Origin: Drosophila miranda
Taxonomy: Eukaryota > Arthropoda > Insecta > Diptera > Drosophilidae
Length of the DNA: 64,000 nt
Assembly: GCF_003369915.1 (NCBI RefSeq)
Contig: NW_022881603.1
Span: 19,279,515-19,343,514, forward strand
Direction of reading: 5' to 3'
The notes beneath the pieces are model-generated. The model worked only from the letters and a program-made list of their open reading frames with translations, did not search any database and had not been told where the DNA came from. Shown in pieces: positions 1 to 9,637 of the stretch. Every line of letters begins with the position of its first letter. Position 1 is the stretch's first letter. Both the position numbers and the translations under genes were made by a program.

Positions 1-785
1 CACCCCGCCGGGGGCGTTCAGGTGGGCCGTCTCGAGGGAGCCGAGCAGCGCGTAGCGCAATCCGAGTCCTTGACTCAGCACCCGGTCCACATCCGCGACG
101 CTGAGTATCCCCGAGCCAACCAGGCGCCAGACCTCGTTGAGGATCGCATATTGGATGCGATTGGTGGCGAAGCCCTCGATCTCGAGCTTGAGCATCACCG
201 GCCGCTGGCCCAGGCTCAGCATCAGCAGGCGGGTGCGCTCCACAGCCTCGGCGGTGGTCCAGGGAGCGGGCACAATCTCCACCAGGGGTATGAAGTAGGG
301 CGGACTCAGGGGGTGGGCTACCAGCATCTGGTGGGTCAAAAGGTTATAAGTGAGTGTTAGAAAATGGCATCAAAGCATCCCACCTGCTGTCGCCTTCTGA
401 GTCCCTCGCTGTACAGCGAAGGCATGAAGGTGCTCGTTGAACTGGCGACCACAGTGTCGTCTCCCAGAAGGCCATCCAGCTGCGAATACAGAGACTTCTT
501 CAGCTCCAGCTGCTCGGGAACGCACTCCTGAATATGCACAGCATTCACGACAAGCTCCTCCAGGCGCTGGGTGAACCCGATCAGCGCCATTTGCTCCGCC
601 GCCTTCAATTGGCCACGCAGCGCACCCCTCTCCTCCAGACTGTGCAGCTCCTTCTGCAGCTCCTGCTGGGCCGTGGCCAGCTGGCTGTCCAGAATGTCGT
701 ACATCTGTACGCGGTAGTCCGCCGAAGCGTAGAGCATGGCCCAGGCTCTGCCGATGAGGCCGCTGCCCACGATCCCAATCTTCTG
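1..785 (-). CDS. Lambda-crystallin / L-gulonate 3-dehydrogenase-like protein, 3' part cut by window edge
   Basis: A 3-hydroxyacyl-CoA dehydrogenase-family oxidoreductase, expected to be cytosolic and NAD(H)-dependent; the family member CRYL1 oxidises L-gulonate in the uronate cycle. Two exons are visible: 384-785 and 1-327, separated by a 56-nt GT-AG intron (328-383) in phase 0. The Rossmann fingerprint GSGLIG lies at about 753-770, an ASSTST stretch typical of the family near 425-445, and the exon 2 start reads MLVAHPLSPPYFIPLVEIVP, the substrate-domain signature. The C-terminal domain runs off the left edge. The start is unresolved: the frame is open back to a stop at 900-902 but contains no ATG before the GxGxxG motif. 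The true start therefore probably lies in an upstream exon joined through one of several CTTCAG acceptor-like sites at about 800-860. It resembles D. melanogaster CG9914, but orthology is inferred. Confidence 0.85.
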
Positions 786-1845
786 GCCGCTCGAACTGCT
801 TATTCTGAATTGTCGCTGAAGTCTCGACTGAAGTCCGACTGATGTCTCGACTCGGGAGACTGAAGATTTATCGCCCTTCGGTTCGAGTTCGAGCAGCAGT
901 CACATCGCTCATATGGCATTCAATTGATAGTGAATTGTACGAGTATATTTATGGAAGTACACTGTGAGAAAGGGGTGCTCCACTGTATATAAGTATTCCT
1001 ATAAAAATGCATATAATCCAATAACCAGCTTCCTGTCTGGTTTGCTTAAATGATAAGAGTGCACATTGATCATTCGTACATTCAGCATTGAATAAGTCGA
1101 AGCTACATCGGAATGTATACTCGTACATATGTATGTACATAAATCCTATAGAGTTTGCTGAAACTGTCCCTGAAATTTGCATACTCCGTTGCCAAGACTC
1201 GTCATGTGGTTTCCCTGTCTTGAGTACCAATTAAAATCAGAATAAAACTCACCACAGAACTAACTTCCCCCCTCTGCCATTCGTAATTTCATTTTGTATC
1301 TCTTATCAGCTCTGATTGGATTGTAAAATTGTTAGAAGCCAATTAATTGATAATCTTACGTTGCGTGATTTATTAAGGAGTAAGCTTTCACATTCGACTT
1401 GTGGGAGGAGTGTGGGGCGGGAGGGGTCTGCTGGAGCTGACAAACGCCTGCATGTAATACTTTTATGCATATTTCGTGCATATTTTTCTGACAATGTAAG
1501 TGGCTGAGGATGCCAGCAATAAATTATTGAATGAGCACTGCCAGCAGCAACAACAGTCGCCCCCAGAAGGAGCAGAAAGGAGACAGCAACAGAAACAGAA
1601 CCAACACCAGACAAAGACAGAGTGCCGGCTGGAGGGCAGAGGACAGAGTCGCTTTCATATGTAAACTACATTAATCATTAATCATTATTAATCAAAAATT
1701 AAGTATAGTCGATATTCGGACTGTCTGATACCCGCTAACAGTACCGAAAAAAAATCTTTTAAAATCATCCCAAAGGAAATGACAGTACAGCAGAGGCTGT
1801 AACAACTTATGTCTCCGATAGCCCCCACTCATGATTGAATACAGT

Positions 1846-1891
1846 CACTAACCATACAGTATACTAACCATACCATACTGTATGGTTAGTG
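1846..1891. repeat. Perfect 17-bp inverted repeat with 12-nt loop
   Basis: CACTAACCATACAGTAT (1846-1862) is followed after 12 nt by its exact reverse complement (1875-1891). The loop repeats ACTAACCATAC, so the locus looks like a small inverted duplication able to form a hairpin or cruciform. Confidence 0.9.
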
Positions 1892-2004
1892 ATACAGTAT
1901 ACCCTTGGCCGTCCGCAAATACCTCGCTTAAGCAGAAAGAGAACAAGGGAACGAATGAATCAAAAAATGAATGAATAACAAAAGCAATAACCGTGGCAAG
2001 AGCA

Positions 2005-2090
2005 GGAGCAGTCACAGGCACAGTCACAGGCACAGCCACAGGCACAGCCACAGGCACAGGCGCATTCACAGGCACAGCCACAGTCACAGC
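2005..2090. repeat. Hexanucleotide microsatellite (CACAGG/CACAGC/CACAGT)n
   Basis: About 14 imperfect units of CACAGN plus CA. It produces artificial Ala/Pro/Val- or Cys-rich open frames on the minus strand. Confidence 0.9.
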
Positions 2091-2225
2091 CTGAACAGAA
2101 CCGCAGAACAGCCGAGCAGCAGTCACTGTTAGGGTGCCGGGTTAAATCAGCCATGAAATGCCATCTACACTGTGCCCCGCCATAAAAACGAAATCCGGGA
2201 CGAACAAAAATACACTAGAGGAATA

Positions 2226-2250
2226 TAAATATATATATATATATATGTAT
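2226..2250. repeat. AT dinucleotide microsatellite
   Basis: Uninterrupted alternating AT of about 20 nt within a longer AT-rich stretch. Confidence 0.9.
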
Positions 2251-3649
2251 ATTTATGTACATATACTCGGAGTATTCTCGCATTTCACTTCATTGCACTT
2301 AAATGGTTGTTAATAAAAATGGAAAATGGAAATCAATGCCAGATGCATTAAAATTACGTTTACAATTTACAATTTACAATTGTTCGTTTTCCCCAACGAC
2401 ATTCCCCAATCATTGCATTCGAAGGATAGGCAATACATGAACAATTATGAAATTTATTCTGTGTTGTATATCCAATTAATTTATTTTGTATTTATTTAGC
2501 AGAAATATTTATTGAGAGTTTGAGAACAGATCTGAGATCAAACTAAAAATCCCACTGCTTAGGATCGAGTATATTCCACCCATTTGATAGCTTCTCAACC
2601 AAATCAGCTACCATCCAAATCATTGTGTACAACTGCTAATCTAATTAAGTTCTGAAGGGTTACCCGATAACAGATCCTAGAGTGTCAATCAAATGCGGTC
2701 AAACTGTCACAGAAGCAGAAATCAGACTCTGCAGCAGCAGCGGAACAAGCAGCAGTAAAAAAGAAACCCCAAAATCAATTAATTGTATTGCCCATCTTCC
2801 CGTGCAGTGCCGTTTCGTTCCCCAGCCACTAACCGCACAGGGGAAAACAGAAATGTCATTGAGTGGAAAACTATTTCCCAAACAGAGTGCCATTCGCCTT
2901 TGTTTGTACAAAGATACAGATACAGATACAGATATTAAGATAAGGGTTGGTACTGAAAATGTGTAATCGTCGCATGCCGCCCCAACCATCATATATTCCT
3001 TACACTCATAATTAATCGATGCAGCATACGGTTGCCGTATCCCAGCAAAGAAAACAGAAAGTTAATTCCGATTATATCCGAAAGAAGAACGATGGAAAAA
3101 AAACAATTGCTGTCCTCTGATGTGCTTACGGGGCACTCAAAGACAATCGGATCTGGCCAGTGGGGAGCATTAAAATCGGCCACTTTGCGCGATTGATGGA
3201 TGGATTTCCTCGAATGGACCGGACCACACGCCACAAGGACGAGGGTTTGAGAAGAGATCAAGGGTGTTTCTTATTCGGTGCCTGTGCCCGATTCATTCTC
3301 TTTTTGTATTGTTTGTCATTGCACAGAATCTAAATCGGACTCTATCTCGGCATCCCGACATTGACAAAAGTGCAAGGGATTAAAAGTTGTGCACGGGACC
3401 CGAAAAAAAGCCATTGGTGGCTAACCACATGGATACATGGATACACGGACAGACACAGCCGTACACCTTTCTTTTTTTCAGCCGCACTGAGGCATTGAAG
3501 TCACGTAGTTTGCGTGCAAATTTTTTGTTCGTTTCTGGGCGCGGTGTGCCGTTGACAACGGGTTGTTTTGTGGGTGGTGGTCGGACGTTTGTCCGGGTCC
3601 GAGTCCGGGTCTGCTGCTGGCCTTGGTGCTGGTGCTGGTGCTGGGGCCC

Positions 3650-4692
3650 TTTTTATACCCGATACTCAAAATGAGTATTGGGGTATATTAGATTTGTGGT
3701 AAAAGTGGATCAGCATCAATAGCCGAGTCGATTGAGCCCTGTCTGTCTGTCCGTCCGTCCGTCCGTCCGTCCCCTTCAGCGCCTAGTGCTCAAAGACTAT
3801 AAGAGCTAGAGCAACGATGTTTTGGATCCAGACTTCTGTGATATGTCACTGCTACAAAAATATTTCAAAACTTTCGCCCCGCCCACTTCCGCCCCCACAA
3901 AGGACGAAAATCTGTGGCATCCACATTTTTAAAGATACGATAAAACCAAAAACGCAGAATCGGTGAGGATGACCATATCTTCTACAGTGCAAAATCTGAA
4001 CCAGATCGTATAATGATTATAGCCAGAATCAAGAAAACAATTTCATTCTTTCTCGCTCTGTCTCTCTCTAACACACAGGTTTCATGGTCGGTTTTGTCAA
4101 TTGCAAAATATGAGTTCAAGGATCTCAGAACCTATAAGAGCCAGATCAACCAAATTTGGTATCCACACTCCTGTGATATCGGACCTTGACCGTTTCGTGT
4201 CCAAATTTCGCCACACCCCCTTCCGCCCCCGCAAAGGACGAAAATCTGGGGCATCCACAAATCTCAGAGACTATTAAGGCTAGAGTAACCAAATTTGGTA
4301 TCCGCACTTCTGTTAGATCTCACTATAAAACGTATATCTCAGAATTTCGCCCCACCCCCTTCCGCCTCCACAAAAGACGAAAATCTGTTGCATCCACAAT
4401 ATTGCACATTCGAGAAAACTAAAAACGCAAAATCATAGATAATGACCATATCTATTAGATTGCTGAATCTGGATCAGATCGGATCATTTTTGTAGCCAAA
4501 AGCAAGAAATCAATTTGCAGTGGCTACGCAGCGCCCGACGTCACGCTCAGACTGATTTCTGTCTCGCACGCACTCTTTGTCGTGTCGTTTAATATTAGCG
4601 GCGTCTGCCGGATGAGAGCCATACTGACTAAGTATCGGGTATAAATGTAGAGTTGCGGTCTCCGCAGCAACTCACAACGTTCCCCCTCGTTT
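3650..4692 (+). mobile_element. ISY/DINE-1-like non-autonomous Helitron, copy 1
   Basis: The family is recognised by a TATACCCGATACTC start with an ATACTCA/TGAGTAT hairpin, a (TCTG/TCCG)n tract, modules of the type 'accaaatttggtatcc...cgccac(a)ccccttccgc', and an inverted AGTATCGGGTATA about 60 nt from the 3' end. A 3' hairpin (GAGTTGC/GCAACTC) follows, and then CCCCCTCGT. No transposase is encoded. Helitron relatives are mobilised by rolling-circle RepHel proteins in trans. This copy lacks about 62 nt between GTGGAT and CAGCATC near its 5' end, with GAT microhomology at the break. Confidence 0.85.
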
Positions 4693-4752
4693 TATTTGCA
4701 GATATGTTACCTTACGATCAGGGATCGGCACATATTCACATTTTGTTAGTAC
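4693..4752. other. Host flank of foldback insertion site I (inverted)
   Basis: 60 nt of host sequence ending in GTTAGTAC, the reverse complement of the GTACTAAC seen at site I. It starts with a TTTTATTTGCAG acceptor-like string. The same 60 nt recurs at 18991-19051 and 39252-39304. Confidence 0.7.
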
Positions 4753-5427
4753 CAAAGACTATACAATACCAAGATGTTGCATGAGGAACAAACGCTTTTT
4801 CTATTTTCGTTTGACGCTTCATTGTACGGGCGCGCGGGGCTAGTACTTCAATTCTCTTTTACGCTACCTTCGCCTCCTAAATGCTACTCGGCTTCGTCAA
4901 TGCCTCGGTCAGCGTCGAGTCGGTGTGAAAGCATGTCAGTGTCTGCGTGCCGAAACCGTAGGGCAGCGTGGTCGCTGATGTCTTTGGCGCGGCACAGTGG
5001 GGACTCAGCCGAAATAGTCAAACAATTGTATGAGTGCTTTAGATAAATTTAATGTACGCATCTAATAGAGAATTTTCCAATCGAATTTTCAAGATAGTTT
5101 TAGTTTAGGAGATATAAGCACTCAAAGTTTAACATTTTTTCAGTGTGCAAATATTTATTGAACTCGTATTCACTAACTAATTTAGCAAGCTGAGACGGCC
5201 AAAGGTCCCACTGTGCCGCTCCAAAGACATCGGCGATCCGCGACCACCGCTTCGACGGTGCTGTTGCCGAACAGACGAAACCGATGGGCAGCGGGCTCGC
5301 GGTAGAGACGAAGTACAGGCGAAAAGGGAATTGAAACCCCGCGCGCCTTTGGGGCCCTAATTTTAGGCCCCGCCATAGAACAGCTTTTTGGTCGCTCATG
5401 CGACATCTTGGTATTGTATAGTCTTTG
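4753..5427. mobile_element. Foldback TIR element, copy 1 (hybrid flanks)
   Basis: The element begins CAAAGACTATACAATACC and ends with its reverse complement, so it has terminal inverted repeats of about 25 bp. The arms continue inward as related but diverged inverted sequences of about 240 nt. No transposase frame is present. The left flank comes from site I (inverted) and the right flank GTAACAT from site II, so this copy is a recombinant rather than a simple insertion. Confidence 0.75.
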
Positions 5428-5453
5428 GTAACATGCAAATAATTGTAATTGTT

Positions 5454-5557
5454 AAGCGTTTTATGTTCAGACAGGGAAAAGTGAACAGCATGGTTGTTTA
5501 GGGTTCTACTCAGAAGAGGGAATCCTGAGTTAGGATATTCATCAAAATAAAACGCTT
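5454..5557 (-). ncRNA. Box C/D snoRNA-like unit d, copy 1
   Basis: A textbook layout: an 11-bp perfect terminal stem (AAGCGTTTTAT with ATAAAACGCTT), C box UGAUGAA just inside it (5538-5544), D box CUGA (5467-5470), and an internal D' CUGA (5510-5513). Guide candidates are the nucleotides before D (TTCACTTTTCCCTGT) and before D' (GGATTCCCTCTT). The C box has U rather than a purine at its first position. The rRNA or snRNA target was not identified. Confidence 0.75.
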
Positions 5558-5689
5558 CGCAAAAAACCATCTAAATTAAGTTTCCAAAACTTGACCTTAT
5601 ATATTCTGCTGAATCTGATCAACTGGTGTAGAGCAAATCATCGGAGCTGCAATTATTTATCAATTAATATGATTTGCTATAGCGGAACG

Positions 5690-5773
5690 TCAGAATCTGA
5701 TTTGACGACAATATCAGCTTCGAAAACGTTGTAACATGTGGGATTCTAATGAACTATACTGAAGTAACATCAT
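5690..5773 (-). ncRNA. Weak box C/D candidate c in gene B intron 4, copy 1
   Basis: C-like box AUGAUGU (5767-5773, last base off consensus), D' CUGA at 5714-5717 and D box CUGA at 5690-5693. In the other copies, GAAGCTGAT and ATCAGCTTC around the D' box form a 9-bp hairpin. In this copy one arm is mutated (AATCTGA). It is in the right place for a one-per-intron snoRNA, but the boxes are poor. Confidence 0.35.
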
Positions 5774-5950
5774 TTAAAGAGTTTAAGGTAAAACAAATGA
5801 GTAGAAAACCTACCAGCACAAGCAATGCAATACTTTGAAGTCTTCAGGGTACTTCGGATAAAGGCAACACTGTAAAGAAGACATAAAAATTGCTATAAAC
5901 ATCACATATAAACTCGGTCTTCCCACCAATATGATGATGGTCTAGTTGAT

Positions 5951-6017
5951 TCAGGTAAATTTCTCCGCATTTTCTACTCAGTAGAACGCAAGTTAATAGA
6001 TAAAAGGTATTCATCAT
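5951..6017 (-). ncRNA. Box C/D snoRNA-like unit b, copy 1
   Basis: C box AUGAUGA (6011-6017), D box CUGA (5951-5954) and D' CUGA (5978-5981), 67 nt box to box, in the third intron. The guide candidate before D' is AACTTGCGTTCTA. No terminal stem is evident. Confidence 0.6.
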
Positions 6018-6228
6018 GTAAATATTTAAACCAAGCTTTACAGACTGACGTATACGTATGTATATCTTACCTAGCTTCATGATCCTTATTTGTTCTATCT
6101 TTTCGATAGACCAGTTCGTAGTTCAGACGTCTTTCAACGGGGGTATACACTGCAAATTAAGGTAATTAAGAATCCTTTAGAATACAATATCACTAGCATG
6201 GTAGTAATAGCATGAATTTCAAATACAA

Positions 6229-6294
6229 TCAGTTGCAATAATTGCAGCCATGGAGATTTAATCAAAAACATCATACGGTAATTACTTTCATCAT
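6229..6294 (-). ncRNA. Box C/D snoRNA-like unit a2, copy 1
   Basis: C box AUGAUGA (6288-6294) and D box CUGA (6229-6232) with a possible AATAC/GTATT terminal stem. It is a paralogue of a1 in the neighbouring intron; both carry GCTGCAATTATTGCAA directly before the D box. Confidence 0.6.
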
Positions 6295-6477
6295 AGTATT
6301 CAAAATTCATCAAATATTTGTATGTACTTATGCTGTTTACCTTCTATTTATGGTATGAATTGGGGTTCCTCCGTTGATCCAAATTACGGAGGATCGTCAC
6401 TAAAAGTACAAATGAATACTCAATTTAATAAAATATCACTAGAATATATACATAGTTTACGTTGATTTGAAAGATAA

Positions 6478-6544
6478 TCAGTTGCAATAATTGCAGCCAT
6501 GGAGATTTAAATCAATAAAATCATACGGTAATTACTATCATCAC
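6478..6544 (-). ncRNA. Box C/D snoRNA-like unit a1, copy 1
   Basis: C box GUGAUGA (6538-6544) and D box CUGA (6478-6481), 67 nt apart end to end, in the first visible intron. The candidate guide GCTGCAATTATTGCAA abuts the D box. Confidence 0.6.
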
Positions 6545-6651
6545 ATAAAAGTTGTATGTATATTTTGTTCAACGCTTTTTAAACTTACCCAAAACGCACA
6601 TCTGACAGATAGAATACGATTGAAGTGCGGCTGATCAAGAAATGCACCTAA

Positions 6652-7767
6652 AAACGAGGGGGAACGTTGTGAGTTGCTGCGGAGACCGCAACTCTACATT
6701 TATACCCGATACTTAGTCAGTATGGCTCTCCTCCGGCAGACGCCGCTAATATTAAACGACACGACAAAGAGTGCGTGCGAGAGAGACAGAAATCAGTCTG
6801 AGCGTGACGTCGGGCGCTGCGTAGCCACTGCAAATTGATTTCTTGCTTTTGGCTACAAAAATGATCCGATCTGATCCAGATTCAGCAATCTGATAGATAT
6901 GGTCATTATCTATAATTTTGCGTTTTTAGTTTTCTCAAATGTGCAATATTGTGGATGCAACAGATTTTCGTTCTTTGTTGGGGCGGAAGGGGGTGGGGCG
7001 AAATTCTGAGATATACGTTTTATAGTGAGGTCTAACAGAAGTGCGGATACCAAATTTGGTTACTCTAGCTTTAATAGTCTCTGAGATTTGTGGATGCCCC
7101 AGATTTTCGTCCTTTGCGGGGGCGGAAGGGGGTGTGGCGAAATTTGGACACGAAACGGTCAAGGTCCGATATCACAGGAGTGTGGATACCAAATTTGGTT
7201 GCTCTGGCTCTTATAGGTTCTGATATCCTTGAACTCATATTTTGCAATTGGCAAAGCCGACCTTGAAACCTGTGTGTTAGAGAGAGACAGAGCGAGAAAG
7301 AATGAAATTGTTTTCTTGATTCTGGCTATAATAATTATACGATCTGGTTGAGATTTTACACTCTAGAACATATAGTCAAACTCTACGACTCTGCGGTTTT
7401 GGTTTTATCGTATCTTTAAAAATGTGGATGCCACAGATTTTCGTCCTTTGTGGGGGCGGAAGTGGGCGGGGCGAAGTTTTGAAATATTTTTGTAGCAGTG
7501 ACATATCACAGAAGTCTGGATCCAAAACATCGTTGCTCTAGCTCTTATAGTCTTTGAGCACTAGGCGCTGAAGGGGACGGACAGACGGACGGACGGACAG
7601 ACTGACAGACGGACAGACAGACATGGCTCAATCGACTCGGCTATTGATGCTGATCAAGAATATATATACTTTATGGGGTCGGAAACGATTCCTTCTGGAC
7701 GTTACACACATCCACTTTTACCACAAATCTAATATACCCCAATACTCATTTTGAGTATCGGGTATAA
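6652..7767 (-). mobile_element. ISY-like element, copy 2
   Basis: Full-length, reverse orientation. Its 3' end lies directly against the polypyrimidine/AG acceptor of gene B exon 1, and its 5' end abuts a short piece of segment Q. Type II (CCCGATACTC). Confidence 0.85.
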
Positions 7768-7899
7768 AAACCACTAAGGGCTTCTTCATCATTTCAAAAG
7801 AGCAACATGAATACTTTAAGCACAATATACCTCTGTTGTTATAATGATCGGAAAATGTATTTTCCTGTTGGCTGGTGGCTACGCCCACAAACGTACTAA
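7768..7899. other. Short piece of segment Q (left flank of foldback site I)
   Basis: Identical to the last 130 nt of the longer Q blocks and ends in GTACTAA, the 7-bp target duplication of the foldback element. Confidence 0.75.
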
Positions 7900-8112
7900 C
7901 AAAGACTATACAATACCAAGATGTTGCATGAGCGACCAAAAAGCTGTTCTATGGCGGGTCCTAACATTAGGACCCAAAAGGCACGAGGGAGCGCGCGGGG
8001 TTTCAATTCCCTTTTCGCCTGTACTTCGTCTCTACCGCGACACCGCTGCCCATCGGTTTCGTCTGTTCGGCAATGCCTTCACCAGCAACGAAATAATTCT
8101 GGACTCTAATTC
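7900..8112. mobile_element. Foldback TIR element, copy 2 (left half only)
   Basis: Starts with the terminal CAAAGACTATAC next to GTACTAA, runs through the left arm, then stops at 'ctctaattc' where LINE 5' sequence begins. The right arm and terminus are missing. Confidence 0.75.
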
Positions 8113-8638
8113 TTTCGTATCTTTCGTAGTGATCAGACGTGTTTTTGTTTTGCGCTCCGCATTTTTTCCTTTTGTTTTGAATAAACAGCCGGTGTTTTCC
8201 TAACTAAATTCTAATTATACTTCCTAACCAGACAACAATCTGGAAACCTATTCTATTACGCGAGTGCATGCCTTTTGATTTGTGTTAAAACATTATTTAA
8301 CTTTTTATTTTTCGGCGTCGGCTTGTGCTTGTGCTTGTGTTTGTGTTGTTGCAGTGAGTGAGTACGCATTACATTGCATTGCAGTCCGCTCTCGTATGGT
8401 AGCTTTTGTTGTTTTATCACTCTCTCGCTATCACCTCAACTTCAATAACTGTTCTTTCTCTCTCGCTCCTTAAACTTTCTGAGCAATAGCGCTCTCTGCT
8501 TAGTAGCTCTCGCTATAACCGCTCTCCACTCTGCTCTCTTTTTTTACCAATTCCGCTTCGAGCGTTGTCTGGCACATTGGTCTGATACCAATTTGTTTTG
8601 CAAATAATAGTATATATATAAATAAATAATAAAATAAA
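8113..8638 (+). mobile_element. LINE 5' untranslated region, uninterrupted copy
   Basis: The LINE 5' end shared with the 10250 copy begins near 'tatcttt/atcgtag'. It contains AGACGTG (8135-8141), a match to the Drosophila DPE (A/G)G(A/T)CGTG typical of internal promoters of Jockey-like LINEs. CT-rich and TGTGCT-rich tracts lead to ORF1. This copy is the empty-site version: GCATTTTTTCC near 8160-8168 has no ISY, while an ISY interrupts the same site at 10288. Confidence 0.65.
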
Positions 8639-9637
8639 ATGGAATACGCTGTGGTCTGTGCCAAAAAAAGCTGTAAGAAGCAGATCACCCACGATCAGCC
8701 GAATGTCCCCTGCTGGCTCTGCGACTGCGTAGTGCACGCAAAATGCGCTGGATTTTCTGGCCTCGTGAGTGATGCTATAGCCAAACGTAATGGCTTGCAT
8801 TACAGTTGCGAGGCATGCCGTGCGGTGGAGAAAGACATGGTGGCTTTCATGAGGCAGACGCGGAGTGGCTTTAAGGAGCTGACCGTTGGTTTTAAAAACC
8901 AATACGATCGGCTCCTAGCCATGGAGGCTCAGTTTAGCGGTTTAAAACTGCTGAATGAGTCTCCGAGGCGGAAAAAGGTCACTCCGCGGGATCTGCAATT
9001 GCCAACCGTCACTCAGCCGTGCGCCGCCGAAAAACTGACTCCGACCACTCCAAGTGTGCAGCAGTTGATCTCGTTTGCCACTTCAAGGGCAACGACAGCT
9101 GCTGGCGACGCAGATTCGGTAGCCGAATTCATCGCCTCGGAGAATGTGCAGCCAAGTACGTCTGCAGCGTCCGTGTCCGTGGTGTCCGCAAGTTCGCTAG
9201 TTGTCCCGTCTATCCCGATCCCACCAGTAAATAGACGTTCCGGACCTCCGGATATTGCCACCACAGGTACTAGGCCTGTGGTGACTAAACCACTGGTGGG
9301 AGTCCCACCAAAACGACAAGTTTTTGTTTCACGGCTGGCCCCTGACCTCACATCTAATGATGTAATTGCTTTTATTCAAAGCAAAATAAAAGCCGTGGGT
9401 TTAAAGGTGGAGAAATTTAACTTCTCTTATGCCAGGGAGATAGCCTCGTTTAAGATAAGCATCTCCCCAACTCAATTTGACACCATTTGCTCCGCCAAAT
9501 TTTGGCCGGAGCATTTGGTGGTGAAGGAGTTTAAGGCTAAGAAGAAGAATAGGCCCCCCATATCCCTTCCAAACCTTTCCAGTGTGCCACCCTCAACCTC
9601 AACTTCCCGTCTTGCTTCCACCTTTCCAAAAAACTAA
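8639..9637 (+). CDS. LINE ORF1 (gag-like, PHD finger), copy 1, 332 aa
   Basis: ORF1 protein of a CR1/Jockey-superfamily non-LTR retrotransposon; such proteins bind the element RNA. Residues about 8-62 form a C4HC3 PHD-like zinc finger (WLCD, VVHAKC, SCEAC). A coiled segment, a low-complexity Ser/Thr/Pro/Val linker and a C-terminal domain follow from about residue 225 (FVSRLAPDLTSNDVIAFI ... FWPEHLVVKEF), as in other LINE ORF1s. The ATG follows an AT-rich leader and the frame is intact. This copy has Cys for Ser in the finger (LCDCVV) and one TS pair fewer near the end. ORF2 (endonuclease/RT) is absent: about 20 nt after the stop the sequence switches to gene A promoter DNA. Confidence 0.85.
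   Translation: MEYAVVCAKKSCKKQITHDQPNVPCWLCDCVVHAKCAGFSGLVSDAIAKRNGLHYSCEACRAVEKDMVAFMRQTRSGFKELTVGFKNQYDRLLAMEAQFSGLKLLNESPRRKKVTPRDLQLPTVTQPCAAEKLTPTTPSVQQLISFATSRATTAAGDADSVAEFIASENVQPSTSAASVSVVSASSLVVPSIPIPPVNRRSGPPDIATTGTRPVVTKPLVGVPPKRQVFVSRLAPDLTSNDVIAFIQSKIKAVGLKVEKFNFSYAREIASFKISISPTQFDTICSAKFWPEHLVVKEFKAKKKNRPPISLPNLSSVPPSTSTSRLASTFPKN

Larger units (their letters stand above)
786..3649. other. Intergenic DNA, no supported gene
   Basis: Low-copy, moderately AT-rich DNA between the dehydrogenase gene and the repeat array. It may hold the missing 5' exon and promoter of that gene. Open frames here are short, partly run through CAG-type microsatellites, and show no family signature. 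None of the array blocks occurs here, so this is the single-copy flank of the array. Confidence 0.6.
5428..6651 (-). ncRNA. snoRNA host gene B, copy 1 (five exons visible)
   Basis: A UHG-type non-coding host gene: short exons between compact introns that each carry a box C/D unit. Exons in transcript order are 6589-6647 (59 nt), 6341-6399 (59), 6071-6149 (79), 5814-5869 (56) and 5596-5646 (51). All are bounded by good GT-AG signals such as ttttag|GTGC and GG|GTAAGT. Introns of 167-201 nt hold snoRNA-like units a1, a2, b and c. The next intron, interrupted by a foldback element, holds unit d. Exons contain stops in all frames when joined and look non-coding. The upstream end is cut by an ISY insertion right at the acceptor of the first visible exon, so this copy has lost its own promoter. 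The family assignment is inferred from architecture; the exact snoRNA names are not recognised. Confidence 0.7.

Noticed and set aside
1535..1665. 44-codon Leu-rich frame (MKATLSSALQPALC start) on the minus strand
   Set aside because: Arises from CAG/CTG-type repeats; no signal-peptide cleavage site followed by a conserved peptide, and no neighbours.
3738..3775. Short regularly spaced repeats resembling an array
   Set aside because: These are the (TCTG/TCCG)n microsatellite inside every ISY-like element, not CRISPR.
7041..7223. Frames of 60-78 codons with FGIRTSVRSHYKTYISEFRPTP in ISY copies
   Set aside because: They come from the repeated accaaatttggtatcc modules of the non-coding element, on both strands, and change with module number.
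9013..9351. 112-codon antisense frame inside LINE ORF1
   Set aside because: Shadow of ORF1 codon bias; present identically in all ORF1 copies.
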